Assembly (NCBI GenBank): GCA_013398615.1
Contig: VZSR01000393.1
Span: forward strand, 6,089,496 to 6,153,495
Reading direction: 5' to 3'
Length of the DNA: 64,000 bases
Source: Brachypodius melanocephalos
Lineage: Eukaryota > Chordata > Aves > Passeriformes > Pycnonotidae
The translations under genes were made by a program, and so were the position numbers. The notes below the pieces were generated by a model, which did not search any database, was not told the DNA's origin, and was given only the letters and a program-made list of their open reading frames with translations. Position 1 is the first letter of the stretch; each line of letters starts with the position of its first letter. Below, piece by piece: positions 1 to 13,400 of the stretch.

Positions 1-3000
1 GCTAAGCTCAGGTTCCTAAATCTCCGGCAAATTAAATTATCTGACATGTAGCTTTAGAGAACTCAGAATTTGGTATGTATAATATCAGTCACTTCTTGAA
101 TAATAGTGTCTTGGGATCAACTGAATAGAAATCTTTACTTTTTCTGAAGTTACGTCAGATTTTTGACATAAATTCTTTCTTCCCTGGAGCATTTCCTTTT
201 ATTTAAGATTGCCCACCGAACTACTAATTGGACCATATTTCATTTGTTTAGCTTATTCTTGTATGGACACATTGATATCAACAACACTTGCTCCAGTATT
301 TGAATTTGCATAATGATGCATGCATGAGATTTGTAAGCCTATTATGCAATAATAAGCGTTGTATTTCCATAATTATGTCATAAGCAATTCTGCCATGAGT
401 AGTGTCAGTGGAGTCAAATAGGAATGACATTACAGTCATAAAACATGAGAAAAACACTTGTCTGCAATAATATTGTAATGACCTTACAGCTTCTGGTGCC
501 CCAAGTGAAAGTAGGTTATTGCAAACTGCATTGTTTTATGTGTTGTATAAGTGGGTTTATTAAAGGGAGTTTTTGATTGCAAGTTTTCCATAAACACCAT
601 TGCAAAACAACAAGTTAATCCTTTTATTGAAACCTCTGGACAAAACTGGAGGAAGCTGGAAGTTTCTGTGATGAGCTTCAGTCAGCCCAGATCATGATAT
701 CCTGAGCTGTTGTGGGGAAGATGGGATGAAATTTAGAAGTGGGTTTTTTTGGTTTTTTTTTAGCTGAATCTTCTCTCTCTAACCGATACATAAAACATTC
801 CCCGTATCCTTTTCTCCCCCCTTTTTTCACCGTTTGCTACTTTACAGAAGCCTAGTTGCAGAATGGGGTTTGTATTCTTTGGGATAGACCCATTTGTAAT
901 TTAAGAAATTGTACAGCCAGTGCTGCCAGGCTTGTATATTGTATTTCTTTTCTTGGAATATGAGAATGCTCTCTTCTTTAGCTCAAAGGTTGGCTTAAAT
1001 GAAATAATTGAGAATGCCAATGTTAGTGTTTTTCTCTTTTATTGTTTTCTTTTTAACCTTTTTTACAAACACCAGAAAAGTAGAAATGTGGAGGCTCTGC
1101 TAGCAGTCAACAGGTTTTAGAGAGAGAAGGTGAAGGGAGCAGGAAATGTGTAATTAGAGTTAGCTGAATAAGCAGCTGACCTGCATATCTGACTGCTGCT
1201 TTCCCACAGGTAATTTAGGCAGGCAGTTTATTTTAAATATTGCTACCATATCAGATCATTGATTGCACAAGCATGTTTTATTATTTGTTTCTTTTTCTAT
1301 AGCGTTTTTGTTTATACCTCCGTACTTTATTTTAGTGTTTCCTCAGAATAATAATTTGTAATCATGCATCAGTAGCATCTGAAGGTCATTTTAAGATACT
1401 AATATGTTATGTAATGCAACAAAATAGCAACTAATTTTTAGTCAAACTTGTATTAACTGCTCATATTCACTTACTTGTCTGTAAATCATTACCCTGATTT
1501 TGAATCTTGTGCTGTATTTTAATCTCTAATATACCATCTTTCATTATCAAATGACCACTTGAATATTATAACAATGGCAATCCCAGAATTTTTAATATGA
1601 AAAGCAAGGGTGATAGAGCACACACTAGTCAGATATTATTGAAAAAGTCAGTAATGTTGATGCTGTTTGGCTAAAGAGATGTTCCTGTTCAAAGAGTTAA
1701 AAATGATCAGAGAAATTTTCTGAGCTTTATTATCAACCACTCTTAATTTGCTCTAAACAAAGGTATAGAAAACAAATAATAAAATAAAGGACCAGTCCCT
1801 TTGACACTGTTGACAAATATGGCTAGACATGTCTGTGTTACTGAAACATGAGAATTAACAAATTTGTGTGTTCACATATGCATTTAATCTCAACAGAAAC
1901 AAAATTGTTCATGCAACTGATAATGTAGATTTTTATTGTATTATAGTCATTTATTTCTACATATGGAATTGATTATACTCACTGAAAAAATGCCATTCAT
2001 CCACCACTTATATACATTGTCTGATTTTGCCTGTAAGGAACAACCTATGTTTTTAAAGAAACAACAAATTGGAACTAAGTGCACATTTCTCTCAATGTTC
2101 CAATAAAAGCTTTTTGAACCAAGGGCACAGACTGCCTGACCAGTGAGCCGTGTGATAAAGCACAAACAGTGCAGGAAATGAAAACCCTGGGAGTAGCAGA
2201 TGATGTGGGCAGGAGGCACAGGTATTTCACTCAACTCTATCTGGTTCACTCCCCAGGCTCTCAAAGAAAACTTAAACATTATTTACTCAACCATGTGCTG
2301 GTTAAAATCAATATCTCTAGACCATCTGTTCAGGAAGATGACCTCATGCAACTTTCTGCCCCAACATTACGTCAGTGTAATTCTGACTAATCAATCTCTG
2401 CTTGATCACATTGTCTTACCTATAGAGAAGGAAAAGGTCGATTTAGATTTAGCTGGGTATTTCAGCATCATTTTGTGAAAAATAGTAAGAACCTTAGTTG
2501 TGGTTAAGTAGCTTGGCTCTCCTGGATGATGTGAGCTTCTCTGACATATGCCAGATGAAGGGCTTGGCCATGTATATTCAATACATCAAACTGTAATTTT
2601 GGAATTTTTTACTATGAAATGTGTCCCTTTTGAAAACACTCTTCAGAGATATCAATATTGTTTGGATCCTCAGGATTTTCTCATATCTAACTACCCATTC
2701 TCTTCTAATTATGTATTCACACTAGAGTGGGGCTGCTTTCACAATAGAATATTGTGGTTCTGTAAAAGGGCTAAAATACTTCTGCATAGTACTAAGTTTT
2801 CAGTATGAAGTACAGTTGTGCATCGTGGAGCTTGCATGTCAAAATGGCTGTTGGTTATAACCAAAGAATCTTGCAAATAAATAAAGTACGAAGTACCAAA
2901 GTAGTTCAATGTGTCAGCCTAGGAGTTCTTGAATGGAAAGAAGTGCAAATAATGATCAGTGGCTTTTCAAATTCAGTGTGTGAGTGCTTGGATTTCCAGA

Positions 3001-4968
3001 AGCTTAGCACCAAAATGGATGCCTGATGAGCACTTTGAATTGAGCCAGGAGTTTTGATCAATTCTGCTTTGTCTAATCAGGTTAGTATTGGGTATTTAAT
3101 CTGTGAATGTAGTCAGTATCTAAACTGATGAGAAAATATTCGTTAATTTGCTTTTTCTCCATATTTTATATTCTGCTTGTTTTGTCAGATCCAGTTTAAA
3201 TATATGTGCATGAATCTTACTTTAGTGGTGAGGAGGATTTGATTCAATGCTCCCCTTGAGATGTTGTGAAAGCCTGGTTAGACATTCTAGCACTGAACAT
3301 GGTTTTACTGAGCATTTTCACATGTCCCTGTCACTTCTGTTTATTCATTCACACCTTTGCTCCTTTCTGATATAGTTCCTGTTTGTTGCCAGGCAACTCT
3401 GGCTGTATTATGCAGGTTCTGCTGTACACCCAGAACTAAATTGCAGTGCACTGTAAAGCAATACCTGATGGTAGGCTGTACTTTATTAATCACACCATAC
3501 CTTTGTTTTCCAACTACTTGTTTTTAATTAAGTGTTGTTCATCTGAAGGTTTAAAACTTTCCAGAAATGTACTCAACAGAAAAAAAAGACTGGTCAAGAA
3601 CACAATGAAATATGGAAAAAAATTTGAAAGGCATATCTATGTTTAATCCTGAATCTTCTAAAATATCTTTGGGGTGTGCCATTGTCTTTTGAGGCATGGC
3701 TGTTTTGATGTGTTTTCACACTTCTCAGTTTAACTGTGTTACATCAGATTGTCAGTGAGCATCAGCACTACCTAGAGACATGCAGAGATACCATGGAGTT
3801 GAATAACCTATTTTCCTATTTTTATTTACCTTGCTGTGGAACTTCAGGCACAGAGTGGTTGTGTGTACATATTTTTATAGCGCTGTGATCCGTGGAGCTG
3901 GTGGCTGGGGTTGTTCTATCCATTACGGCTATAAACTTCTTTAATCAACCTGGACAGGGCATTGCAGGGAAAACATTTTATATAAGATCCTGGAAAGTCT
4001 TTCTAAAAAGACAAATAAGAAAGGAAATTTACACTTGCTGTCAATGAATACATGTCTAATGCTGAGGAGAATAAATCTCACACATGGGAATTCATTTACA
4101 TACTATTAAAGTTGACATGTTAATATCAAAGCATTAAAATATGTAAATAGCATAAGCATGCACCAAATCCTAATTACTGCTTTACATTATCAACTCATTT
4201 ACACTCTGATATTTTATGACTATTCAGCTGTGTCAGCAAGCAATTATAGAAAGCTACTACAACTTGGTGGGAATGCACTTCTGTGTACTTCCTTGTCTTT
4301 CCAAAAACATTCTTCCAGTCCTGAAAGAGAACAGGATGGAAAAGACTCATATTGCTGAGTGTCCTTTTTGCATGAACAACATATGCTTTGAGTTTCTAGC
4401 GCTTCAGTGGTCTTTCTTTTACACTGCTTACCAAAAAAGGCAGATTTATATGCAGGCTAATGAGAAGTGACATTTCGTATGCTCTCTGCTACAGTTACAG
4501 TGCAAATTTAATCCATTGCAGGTGTTATATCATTACAAAATAAGCTGGAGGCATATGAGCACTGAGAAAAAACTTAACTGTTATTATCATGGAAAAAAGA
4601 TGCTTCATTTTATAAAGCATTGTACCTTTTCAGTCATAAAGTCTTTACAGCAGGGAAGAAATTTGTCATAAAATCTGTACCTCCAACCTGTAATAAGACA
4701 GTCTCCTTTTTTCCCTCCCAATAACTTCAAACAGCTATTGAAAGCAGACAGCAGTGATGTGATATTTCTTGATTTCACTAAGTGTCTGAATTTTGATCGT
4801 GCTTTAAATTAAACGGAAACTTCTTTGGCAATGTAATATTGCTATTGTGATGAGTCTCTTGATTTATAAAAAGAAACATTTCATGTCACAGCAACTTGAA
4901 ATATATCAGATTCTGTTCTGTCAGTTCTTTAGAGATCTTAAAGAGCTGTTGCAGAGAAAAGACTAAGT
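1..4968. other. AT-rich unique sequence, no gene recognised
   Basis: No open frame exceeds 110 codons and none shows a recognisable domain. The frames at 1947-2279 (minus) and 2169-2478 (plus) overlap on opposite strands, as chance frames do. CpG is sparse and no transposon was recognised. The only local structure noted is the palindrome ATGCATGCAT at 316-325 and short T-rich tracts near 747-771. A short exon without a long open frame could be missed here. Confidence 0.6.
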
Positions 4969-5425
4969 CACAGAATTATAGCATGGCTTTTGTTGGAAGG
5001 GACCCCAAAATCATCTGTTTCCAGATCCCCTGCTATGTACAGGGACACGTTCCACTAGACCAGGTTGTTCCGAGCCCTGTCCAACCTGGCCTTGGACACT
5101 TCCACGGATGGGGCAGCCACAGCTTCTCTGGGAACCTGTGCAGGGCCTCAAAAGCCTCACAGGGAAGGGTTTCTACCTAACACCTAATCCCTCTCTGTCA
5201 GTGGGAAGTCATTTCAGCTTGTCCTGTCACTCCATGCTCTTGTAAAAAGTCTCACTCCATCTTTCCTGTCCTACTCCCTTCACGTACTGGAAAGCTGCAG
5301 TTAGGTTGCCCCAAACCTTCTCTTTTCCAGGCTGAACAATCCTCATTTGCTCAGGTTTTACTTGTGGGAGGGATGGCCCATTTCTCTGATCATCTTGGTA
5401 GTTTCCTCTGAACTTGCTACCTGCA
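4969..5425 (-). mobile_element. CR1 LINE fragment, 3' end, antisense to the window
   Basis: The left edge 'cacagaattatagcatgg' is a decayed reverse complement of the CR1 3' tail (repeats related to 'attctatga'). It is followed by 'gttggaagggacc', a 'ccactagaccaggttgttc' block, 'gtccaacctggccttgga', and the segment 'gggcagccacagcttctctggg', all in the order expected for the CR1 3' region read backwards. Farther right, 'cttgtcctgtcact', 'cttctcttttccaggctgaac' and 'tgatcatcttggtagtttcctctg' continue the homology. The copy is 5'-truncated, as most CR1 copies are, and contains no intact open frame. The right boundary is approximate. Family knowledge: CR1 is the dominant LINE of birds. Subfamily was not determined. 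Confidence 0.93.
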
Positions 5426-6589
5426 GTTCCTTCCTGCAGTTCCTAGACTTCATATAAAAAACATTTCTGTGTTACAACTGGAGTTTTATATGCATTAGAA
5501 AACTGAGTGGAACATTTATTGAAAAATTTACTTCTAATTTAATTGTGAAAAATACTTTTTTTAAAAAAAAGTTGTTCTGAAATGAATTTAATTATTACTT
5601 GGTCATAGAGGGTTTCTGTAAACTGTTCAGGTTTTTTTGCTTTACTCTGAGTAAACATGCAGGGAGAGAAACTATGGAGGATTAGAGCTGTAGTCTGATG
5701 GTATTGCTGTGGAACTGATGTGATAAAGAAAATAAAGAGAGCTGAGAGATTGACAGAAACAACTTCTATTAAAGAGGAAGTTAGAGACAAAAGGCTCACA
5801 GAGAACTATTTTAATCCAAGGGCAGATGACACAAGATTCAGAATTTAATGAGCCTTAAATGCCATAGAATGTGCCACATGTGCAGTTATAGCGTGAAGTT
5901 TGTACAGTTGCACATCTCCATTTTTAAAAGCCCTTGAAGCTCACACATGCATAAATTTAGTTGTGAGGAGCTCAGAAATGAAGCCTGAACCATTTCATCA
6001 TCTCTTCCAGGTTAGATTTCATTTTAACTGTGCACAGATCACTTACAAGGAATATCATTTTGCAACCCTTCACTGGCAGGGTCCAGGGGGTGACACCCAG
6101 GTGGCCCCAGCAGTAGCAGAGTGTGTGAGCTGTGCAATCACATCTCCACTCTGTGCCTTGGAATTTTCCTCTTCAGCCTGTGACTGCCTCTTGTCCAGTG
6201 CTCCCTTTCTTTGCTCTTCTCTGTTGCTGGCTTCCTCTGCAGGGATTTTGATCAGCTGCCGTTTCCACTGAGGTGTTATTTTGGTTTCTCTGTGTGTTTG
6301 TGTTAGAGCTGCACTCAGGTCTCCAAGTAACAGTTCTGTGCCATTTTTGTGCTCAAGTGCCAGAGAGTTGAGACAGATTTAGATGCTTGCTCTCAGTTTT
6401 GGTAGACCTTGTGGGCCAGTGCAGGTGATGGAGAGAGAATGATGGTTTATATTCAGACCCTTGGAATGCAATCATGCCCTATGATCCCAGGTAACCGTCT
6501 CCATGGTTCTGCTACATTTACGTTGTGTTGGAGACACAAACATCCATCCTGTTTCTGACAGCAGTATTCCACACAAAGCTTATTCCTAT
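5426..6589. other. Unique sequence, no gene recognised
   Basis: This lies between the first CR1 and the AT-rich block. A 123-codon frame at 5900-6271 crosses a moderately GC-rich patch (about 6060-6265), but it is Cys/Ser-rich with no family resemblance, starts in AT-rich DNA of different composition, and has no visible splice or promoter context. I do not call it a gene. Confidence 0.5.
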
Positions 6590-6960
6590 TTTAGGTCATC
6601 TGACTGGCTTTGAGAGACATAATAATCTATTAGTGCAATAAATTAGTTTATCAACAATAATTTTTCAAAGAATGCTATTTCAATGGGATGAAATTCACTA
6701 CTTCTCACTACAGGCTGAGCTTGACAAGCCATTACAGCTGTAATGAGAAAGAAAACATACTGAATTTTTCTTGCACGACTTTTCAAATCTTTTGATTTTA
6801 AAATTCAAAATTGCCTTTTCAATTCCAAATTGATACAACTTACAGAATAACTGTAGGAAAATAATAATAATTTTAAAACAGCCATTTTACTTCAAGGCAA
6901 AGAAAAGATTTCTGATACTCAGAATTTATTTTCCATTTTGTTATTCAACAGCTAAGCTAA
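6590..6960. promoter_or_regulatory. Candidate cis-regulatory, possibly conserved non-coding block
   Basis: This AT-rich block has low CpG, no transposon similarity and no long open frame. It centres on the perfect 16-bp palindrome CATTACAGCTGTAATG (6730-6745), in which a CAGCTG E-box is flanked symmetrically by ATTA/TAAT cores. That arrangement could be bound by bHLH and homeodomain factors. Many additional TAAT/ATTA cores surround it. The regulatory role is inferred from motif composition only, and conservation could not be tested. Confidence 0.3.
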
Positions 6961-7159
6961 AACGTACATCAGCTGCTCCACTTCTTTATGCTTCTAATTT
7001 TTACTTTTCGCCTTGAAGTTTAGCCTAGTCTGAAATGTATATTGTACCCAAGCTAAAGGATTGCACACCTTTCTAACAGAATAGAAATAACAGAGATATT
7101 CAAGGCTCTGCTTTGACTGACTGTAAACTCAGGGGTTCCTGATTACATCACAGTTCTTT

Positions 7160-7440
7160 ACAGAAATACCCCCGGGTCCAAGTGCTCCGTGCTGCTGGGG
7201 CAGCTCCTGCGCTGGTCCTGCCAGGGCTGCAGAGAGCATCCCTGGCTGCTCGCTCGGAGCCATCTGGCAGCGAGTGGTGCCCGGGGCCAGCACGGGGCCT
7301 CTGCTGCTCTCCTGGCCCCGCAGCCTGTGCTTTCCCTTGGCCTCACAGCGGGGAGGAAATTCTCGCCATCCCTCCCTCTCTCTGCTCTGCCAGCAGGGCG
7401 GAGCCTCTGGATATCAGCTGCTGTAATGGAAATTATCGTG
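7160..7440. promoter_or_regulatory. CpG cluster, candidate small CpG island
   Basis: About 13 CpG dinucleotides occur in roughly 280 bases of GC-rich sequence, against a surrounding background where CpG is rare. The count was made by eye. The observed/expected ratio appears to be only about 0.4 to 0.5, below the classical island threshold. The overlapping frames here (7158-7346 minus, 7182-7550 and 7189-7461 plus) are what GC-rich DNA with few stop codons gives by chance. It may be a decayed repeat, an orphan island, or an unrecognised first exon. Confidence 0.35.
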
Positions 7441-10400
7441 GGAGGGTGGTGGGGTGGATGAAATGGGAGTTTTTTCCTTTTGTCCTTCAGGAGTGGAATA
7501 GAAGCTCGTTAGTAAATTCAGAAGAATATATGTTTCAGCACTCAAAATGAGGAGGACTCATTACAAACACGTAGAAATCTATTTGGAGAGAAGATATAGA
7601 TTATTTGCTATACCTTAAATCCTTTACACATACAGTGGTCTTCCACACAGGTTTCAGTTCATGTTTCAGACTGACAAAAAACCAGTGCCTGTGTGGAGAT
7701 GAAGGGGACAAAAAGTGATGATGAGTTTGAAGGATGGGTCATTTTATGCTGTAAATGTGTGTTCCCAGCTCTACATACATCAAAAAGAGTGAAAAGTCAA
7801 GACTGTAACTTAAATACGTGGGAAACACATACTGGTCAGAGCTGAGGAAGGGAAGGGACATGAGAAGTCTTTTATTTTCTTACTTTTAAATGGGAGCACA
7901 AAGATTTGTCTGCTACTGTTTTTTTTTTTTTCCTCTCCCAGCTTGTTTAGTTCAATATACATACAGGAATAATCAGATGGGGTTTTGATGTTTGTTTGTT
8001 TTACACACAGATCTTTCTTCCTTTTCTTTAAACCCCCCTCATATTCTTAAATGGAAAGCTAATTTTGCCTGTGTGCACTCTGCCATTATTTTCAGGGGGT
8101 CTTGTTTTTCTGTAGTGGTATCCAGACGGAAAGTGTGTGACTTCTGTAATAAATAATACAAATAAGATGCTACCAAATGAAAAAACGCTGGAAACTGGGG
8201 GGAAAAAGACAGCTTGCAATCTCCCCTGAAGTCATGCAGTTATGAAAACAAATATTTTCCACAAATATATGAATTATAGATAGAGTTTGAATCTTTGCTG
8301 AAATGGTTTTGGTTTTTCTTACCTCATCTCAAGATCTCACATTAATAACTGCAATATAGTTAGGTGTGTAAATGTATAGCTGGACTAGAAGAATTATCAT
8401 GAGGAGATGGAATTTCTTGTATAATCTTGTGCACATCTCGCTTTCCACTCTTGTGGAACTAGATACCATTTTTCTAAGAGGGCAGTTTTGTCCTCTCATT
8501 TTGTCTTATAATACAACCCTGAAGTTTTGTATGTTTGTTCAGTGGGACATCACCTGAGTTTGTGGAAAGGGAAACAAGTCCCCTGACTTCTGTAGGGTGT
8601 AATATTTGCAATGCACTTTGCTGATAGCAACTAATTAATTACCTGGTTTTGAGGTTAAGTGGGGATTATTATTTATCTGCAATGGATATGGGCCACAGAG
8701 AGCTGGCTGAAGCTGCAAAGTAATTCTATGATACAAAAAAGATTAAATTTGCAGGGATTTTGTCTCCAGTGCTGAGAAACTTGTACACATTCTAAACTTT
8801 AGGTATCTGTTTATGTCCTTGCCTGTTCAGTAAGCTATGAAATCCTGTACTGTGAGCAGAGTGTATCTCATCATACTCACTGTCTGCTATAAAAAATAAA
8901 ATATCACTTCTAAAAGAAAACCAAGGTAAAATCTTCAGAATTGTTGTGCTGGGTGTATTAGGAACAAATCCCCTCTGACGGTGTTTCATTGTTTGACCTT
9001 GCTAAATTTTTTGCCTACAACTCAAAAATAGGTGCACTGTGAACTGCATTTTGGCCTTTATCTCCCAGAATTTCTCTGTGGATTTACCTGAATTCAGCTC
9101 AAAGTTTGGATCTGAGCGGATTGCAACATAGATAAATGCAATTTAATGAAAAAGAAGTTGATATTTAGTAATAAATTAGCAACCTGTCTGGATATAAGTG
9201 GGTGAAGTTAGTACATGATGCTTAGTAGGAGAAAATTAAAGTAACTTGTGTACTACACAGCTAAATGGTTTCAAGCTGGGTTTCTTCCTATGCTGGGTTA
9301 GTGTTGCATTTTGGTTTTTTAGCAGGTAAAATAAAAGGTTATAAAATTAATTTAACTGAAATTGAACAAAGAAACAAAATATATATTTTTATTATCTAAA
9401 CTGCCAAAGATACATGATGGTTATTAATAAGTGTGTTTGTGTCATTCCAAGAAGGGAATTGAAGGTGTAATTCCTAGTTCTGCCACCACACACCCTGAGA
9501 TTTTGAGGGGAATTCTCCACTGGTTTCCTGGTATTTGTTTAGTGATATTACCATGTGCTTGAGGAGAGTGACAAACAAAGAAGGATTTTAATATTTGTAT
9601 GACTTAGCCTTACTCTGTGGTGTTTATCTTTTTAACTTAACCTCAAGATACTGAGAAGTTCTTGCTGTTGTGGTTGGAAGTCCTGCTGGGGCTCAGGGGT
9701 TGGAGGTAGGATATTATCTTGGCCACTTCCAAATGGCTGTTGACATAATCTGTTGCTAAATGCATAAAAATACACTCTTTATGTATAAACCAGATTAGGT
9801 GATATGAGCAAGGATCCAGATTAAAGATTGGCAGGTGAAAATATTAGTAAAAATTTGGTGGACTGAGTTACTGTCCTCAGTTGAGTTACTTATTCTCTGT
9901 TTTTTTCTGGGTAATTTTGCATTTTTTGAATATGGGAGCAGATATGGCAGGAGCTCTTGTTGCTCTTCAGTATGTGAGAAATTGTATAGCAGAACTCAAT
10001 ATTTTGATGCAAAAGGCTTTTCACTGACAAAATTTAAAAATTTTCCATAACTTTGGCCTTGAAACCTGTCTTTGTCTAACAGTAATCTCTGTGTAGTTAC
10101 AGATGTAGAAATAACTGGGGCAGGGAAACAGTTCAAATCCTTTTGTGGATTTTTCTTTTTATTTTAGAGTATAGTCTAACTTTGTATTTGAGAAGTTTGG
10201 AGGCTGGGCAGACTCACAGTGACCTCCTGAAGTTTTGGTTATTCAGTTGTTTTGCTTTAAGTTATAATTTGTGTGAGAAAGCTAGACTAATTCTGTCTAA
10301 AATATGTGTAATAATCCTGGGGGAAAAAATCAGTGTAAAATACCGTATCACAGAGTTTCATGTGTGTTTTCAGTGGTAAGGATCTTTCCTTGATATATGG

Positions 10401-13400
10401 AAATTTTTAGCTAAAATCAGAAGGCATTCAGGCCTGCCAATGAAGCAAGTGTGCATAATATTTGGTTGTATTCAGTTCCTAAAGCTGATTGAAATTCTTT
10501 AAAATGATGAAGTGAACATAGAATTTTAGATATTTTGTAAAAACTCATTGAAATATAAATTGGAATGTATTTTCTCATTTTGCTGCAAGTGTAAAACTTT
10601 GTGATGATTTATAATCATAAAATCGTGATCAGCATTCATGAAAATTCACACAGACCTACTGAGTGATGATTTTATCCTGTTCTAAATTGCCTTCTCCCAT
10701 AACTCACCACTTGTTTCAGTTCAAAGTTAAATTACAATTAATATCCTCTGTCTGCCCTAAAGTATAGCATTTTTATGCCCTCAAGCAACAGAATCCTGAA
10801 TTTTGAATTCCAGTGGTGCTCAGGGGCAGGATTTCTGATTTACTGATGGTGTATCAACGGTACCAATTGTTGAATATAAGATTCAAAAACCTATTAAACT
10901 TGGCTTTTATATTTTTAGCAGTGTGCTAAACCTATAGCCATGTACAGACTATAAATAATACATTTTTTATGTAGTTAATATAGTAAAAACACCCAGATAC
11001 CAATTTTTTTTCAAACCCCCTGGTGCCTGGCTGCTCATAGCCTGTACCTTATTGGATTGTTTGATGCATAAACATCCCACTGGATGGCCCTGGGAGCAAA
11101 GGCAGCAGCTTCCCTCTGCCTGGGTGCTCCCACCCTGGGGCCACCATAGCAAAGGGGTTTCTGTTTCTGGGAACCTACAGATATTTTCACCAGTTTAGAA
11201 ATAGTCAAAACCATCTATTTTTGCTTGTCCATGACTTTAACTAGGTATGAGGGTGCTCAGATTTTTTTTATGAGCAAATCTTGGGTTTTGTATATCAGCT
11301 TTAGTTTAATGGGGGCCATTTGTTGCAGTATTGCTGAAAAGGTGATGTTTTTTAAGCACTGATGGTAGTAGCAGCACCAACATTTAAATAAGTGCAATCA
11401 GACATGGTCATTGTGAAATCGTCTCTCTTGCTGTTGGTCTTAGAACAACATTCTGTATGAAAACTCGGCCTTTGCTATTGATACGTGAACTTTTCTAGGG
11501 TGAAAACCAAAGAATCTATAAAAGACTTTCATACTAATCAAACTGTGATGAATCCTGACAAAATTTGCAATCTGGTCTTTGAATTCTGCATTTCAGTATT
11601 TACATTCAACATTATTAGTGCCACTCACAAGTAGACCAAATTAAGTTCATGAGCATGGGTTGGGTCTGTTATCCAAATGTGTGAGTAATTCTTTTGTGTC
11701 TGAAATGTTACTTTCTGGAAGGAAAGACAAAGATTGTTTTTACTCTCACTTCACCTTTGCTGACTTTGTATATCTCTGATGGGTGTTTCTGCTTTTCCAC
11801 AGTTTCAACAAGTCTTTATCATTTGCAGATTAATTTAGAACAGCCTATTTGGTCATAAATCCACATACCACTAAACAAGTTGTAAATATAAGTAAGCATC
11901 AAGGAGGGAAGAAGCCTGGAACTCTAGAAGTAGTTGTGTTTTAATACTCTGTTGGTGTTCTGCCTATTGACTTGTGCTGCAAGCAGCCTGCCAGGAGTCG
12001 AAGGTGCTGATCCTTTGCTAATTTTTAGAAAAAAATTTCATACAATTCATCTCAAATTATTAGTAAAACAAGAAAAAATCGTTAAGAATTAAATAAGTCA
12101 TGAGAAATTGTGTGACATAAGCAAAGTTAGAAAACATTAAAACTGTTGAAAGAGAAGAAAAATGTTTTGTGTTGATTTACTACAGAAGCATGAACAGATG
12201 TGGTAGTCCTAATGGCCTTCTGTAGAATATAAAAACTAAACTGCCTTTTGTTCTGACAATTTTTAAAATACTGTGAACTGTGTTTAGGGATATCAAGAAG
12301 CAGATGAAAGAGCTTCATCTGGAGGTGGTTTAGGGAACAATTCCAGTACAATTGTGTGTCTCACCTTAAGGCAGAGGCACAGAGAGTATAACTGGTGCTC
12401 TCAGCTCTCAGTATTCTGAACAACTGGGGCTTCAACAGCTGATTACTGCTTTCTTTATCTGGAACTTCAGCTACGAAAGTGCTGATCAATAACTTTGTTT
12501 CTATTAGATAAAAACGATCACTTGGACTTTTGATCATTCAAAATGCATCTGTGCCAGCCCTTTTAACCAGGCAAGCACTTTATCACATTGCAACAACTTT
12601 GCTCTGAAAGATGCTGAGCTGCTCTGCTTATCATGTCCATGGCTTGAATTTAGGAAAAAAGAAGTGATTTTGACAATACTTTCTCTGAAATATTTCCTGA
12701 ATGTTCTACCTGGTTCCACTTTGTGGAAGGGATAAACGGTTTTGGAAATCAAATCTATTCTTTCAGATTATTTAGCTTAATTATGTAGCTTAAATACAGC
12801 TTCTCTCAGATGCCTGATTGTGAACACGGGGTTCAGTTGGTCTTTTTGACAGCATCTGATGGTGGCAATATGCTACATTTTGTATTTCTCTCTCTCTCTT
12901 GGGTTTCATTTTCTCTTATGTTCTCCAGATAAAGTGTTATTTGTGAACAGACAGAGCAGCAGAAGCTAAGCACTGTTTGTTTTGGGAGTTTAGAGTACAT
13001 GCAGACATGGACAATAGCTAGTAAGACCTTAATATGCATCTGGGGAAGTATTACTGCTCTGGAGTGTTCCCTGGAATTGGTAACAAAATCCTCCAAGAGA
13101 TGTGTATCTGGAAGGCAGTTTGTGTCCAAAAATTATATTTACACAGCTCCAACTTGTGTCTAAGCCTGCTTTGAGCATGAATTATACTTTTCTATCCCTT
13201 CTCCCTGCCTATCATCTCATTCCCCACTGATGCTTGCCTTTGGCAGCATGCCCTGCCCAATAAGCCACTGACCTGAACAATCTCTTTTGCTTTAAAGGCC
13301 ACCATCAAGACAGTCTGAACTTAAAAAAATTTCAACTTCCTGAACCCTGAATTACCAAAGAACAGAAACTCAATCAGCTCTTTAACTTTTGTTGCTTTTC

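Noticed and set aside
5900..6271. 123-codon plus-strand frame
   Set aside because: Composition changes midway through the frame. There is no domain, splice or promoter context.
7158..7550. Overlapping frames of 62, 90 and 122 codons in the CpG cluster
   Set aside because: They are chance frames of GC-rich DNA. Only the CpG cluster itself is worth following.
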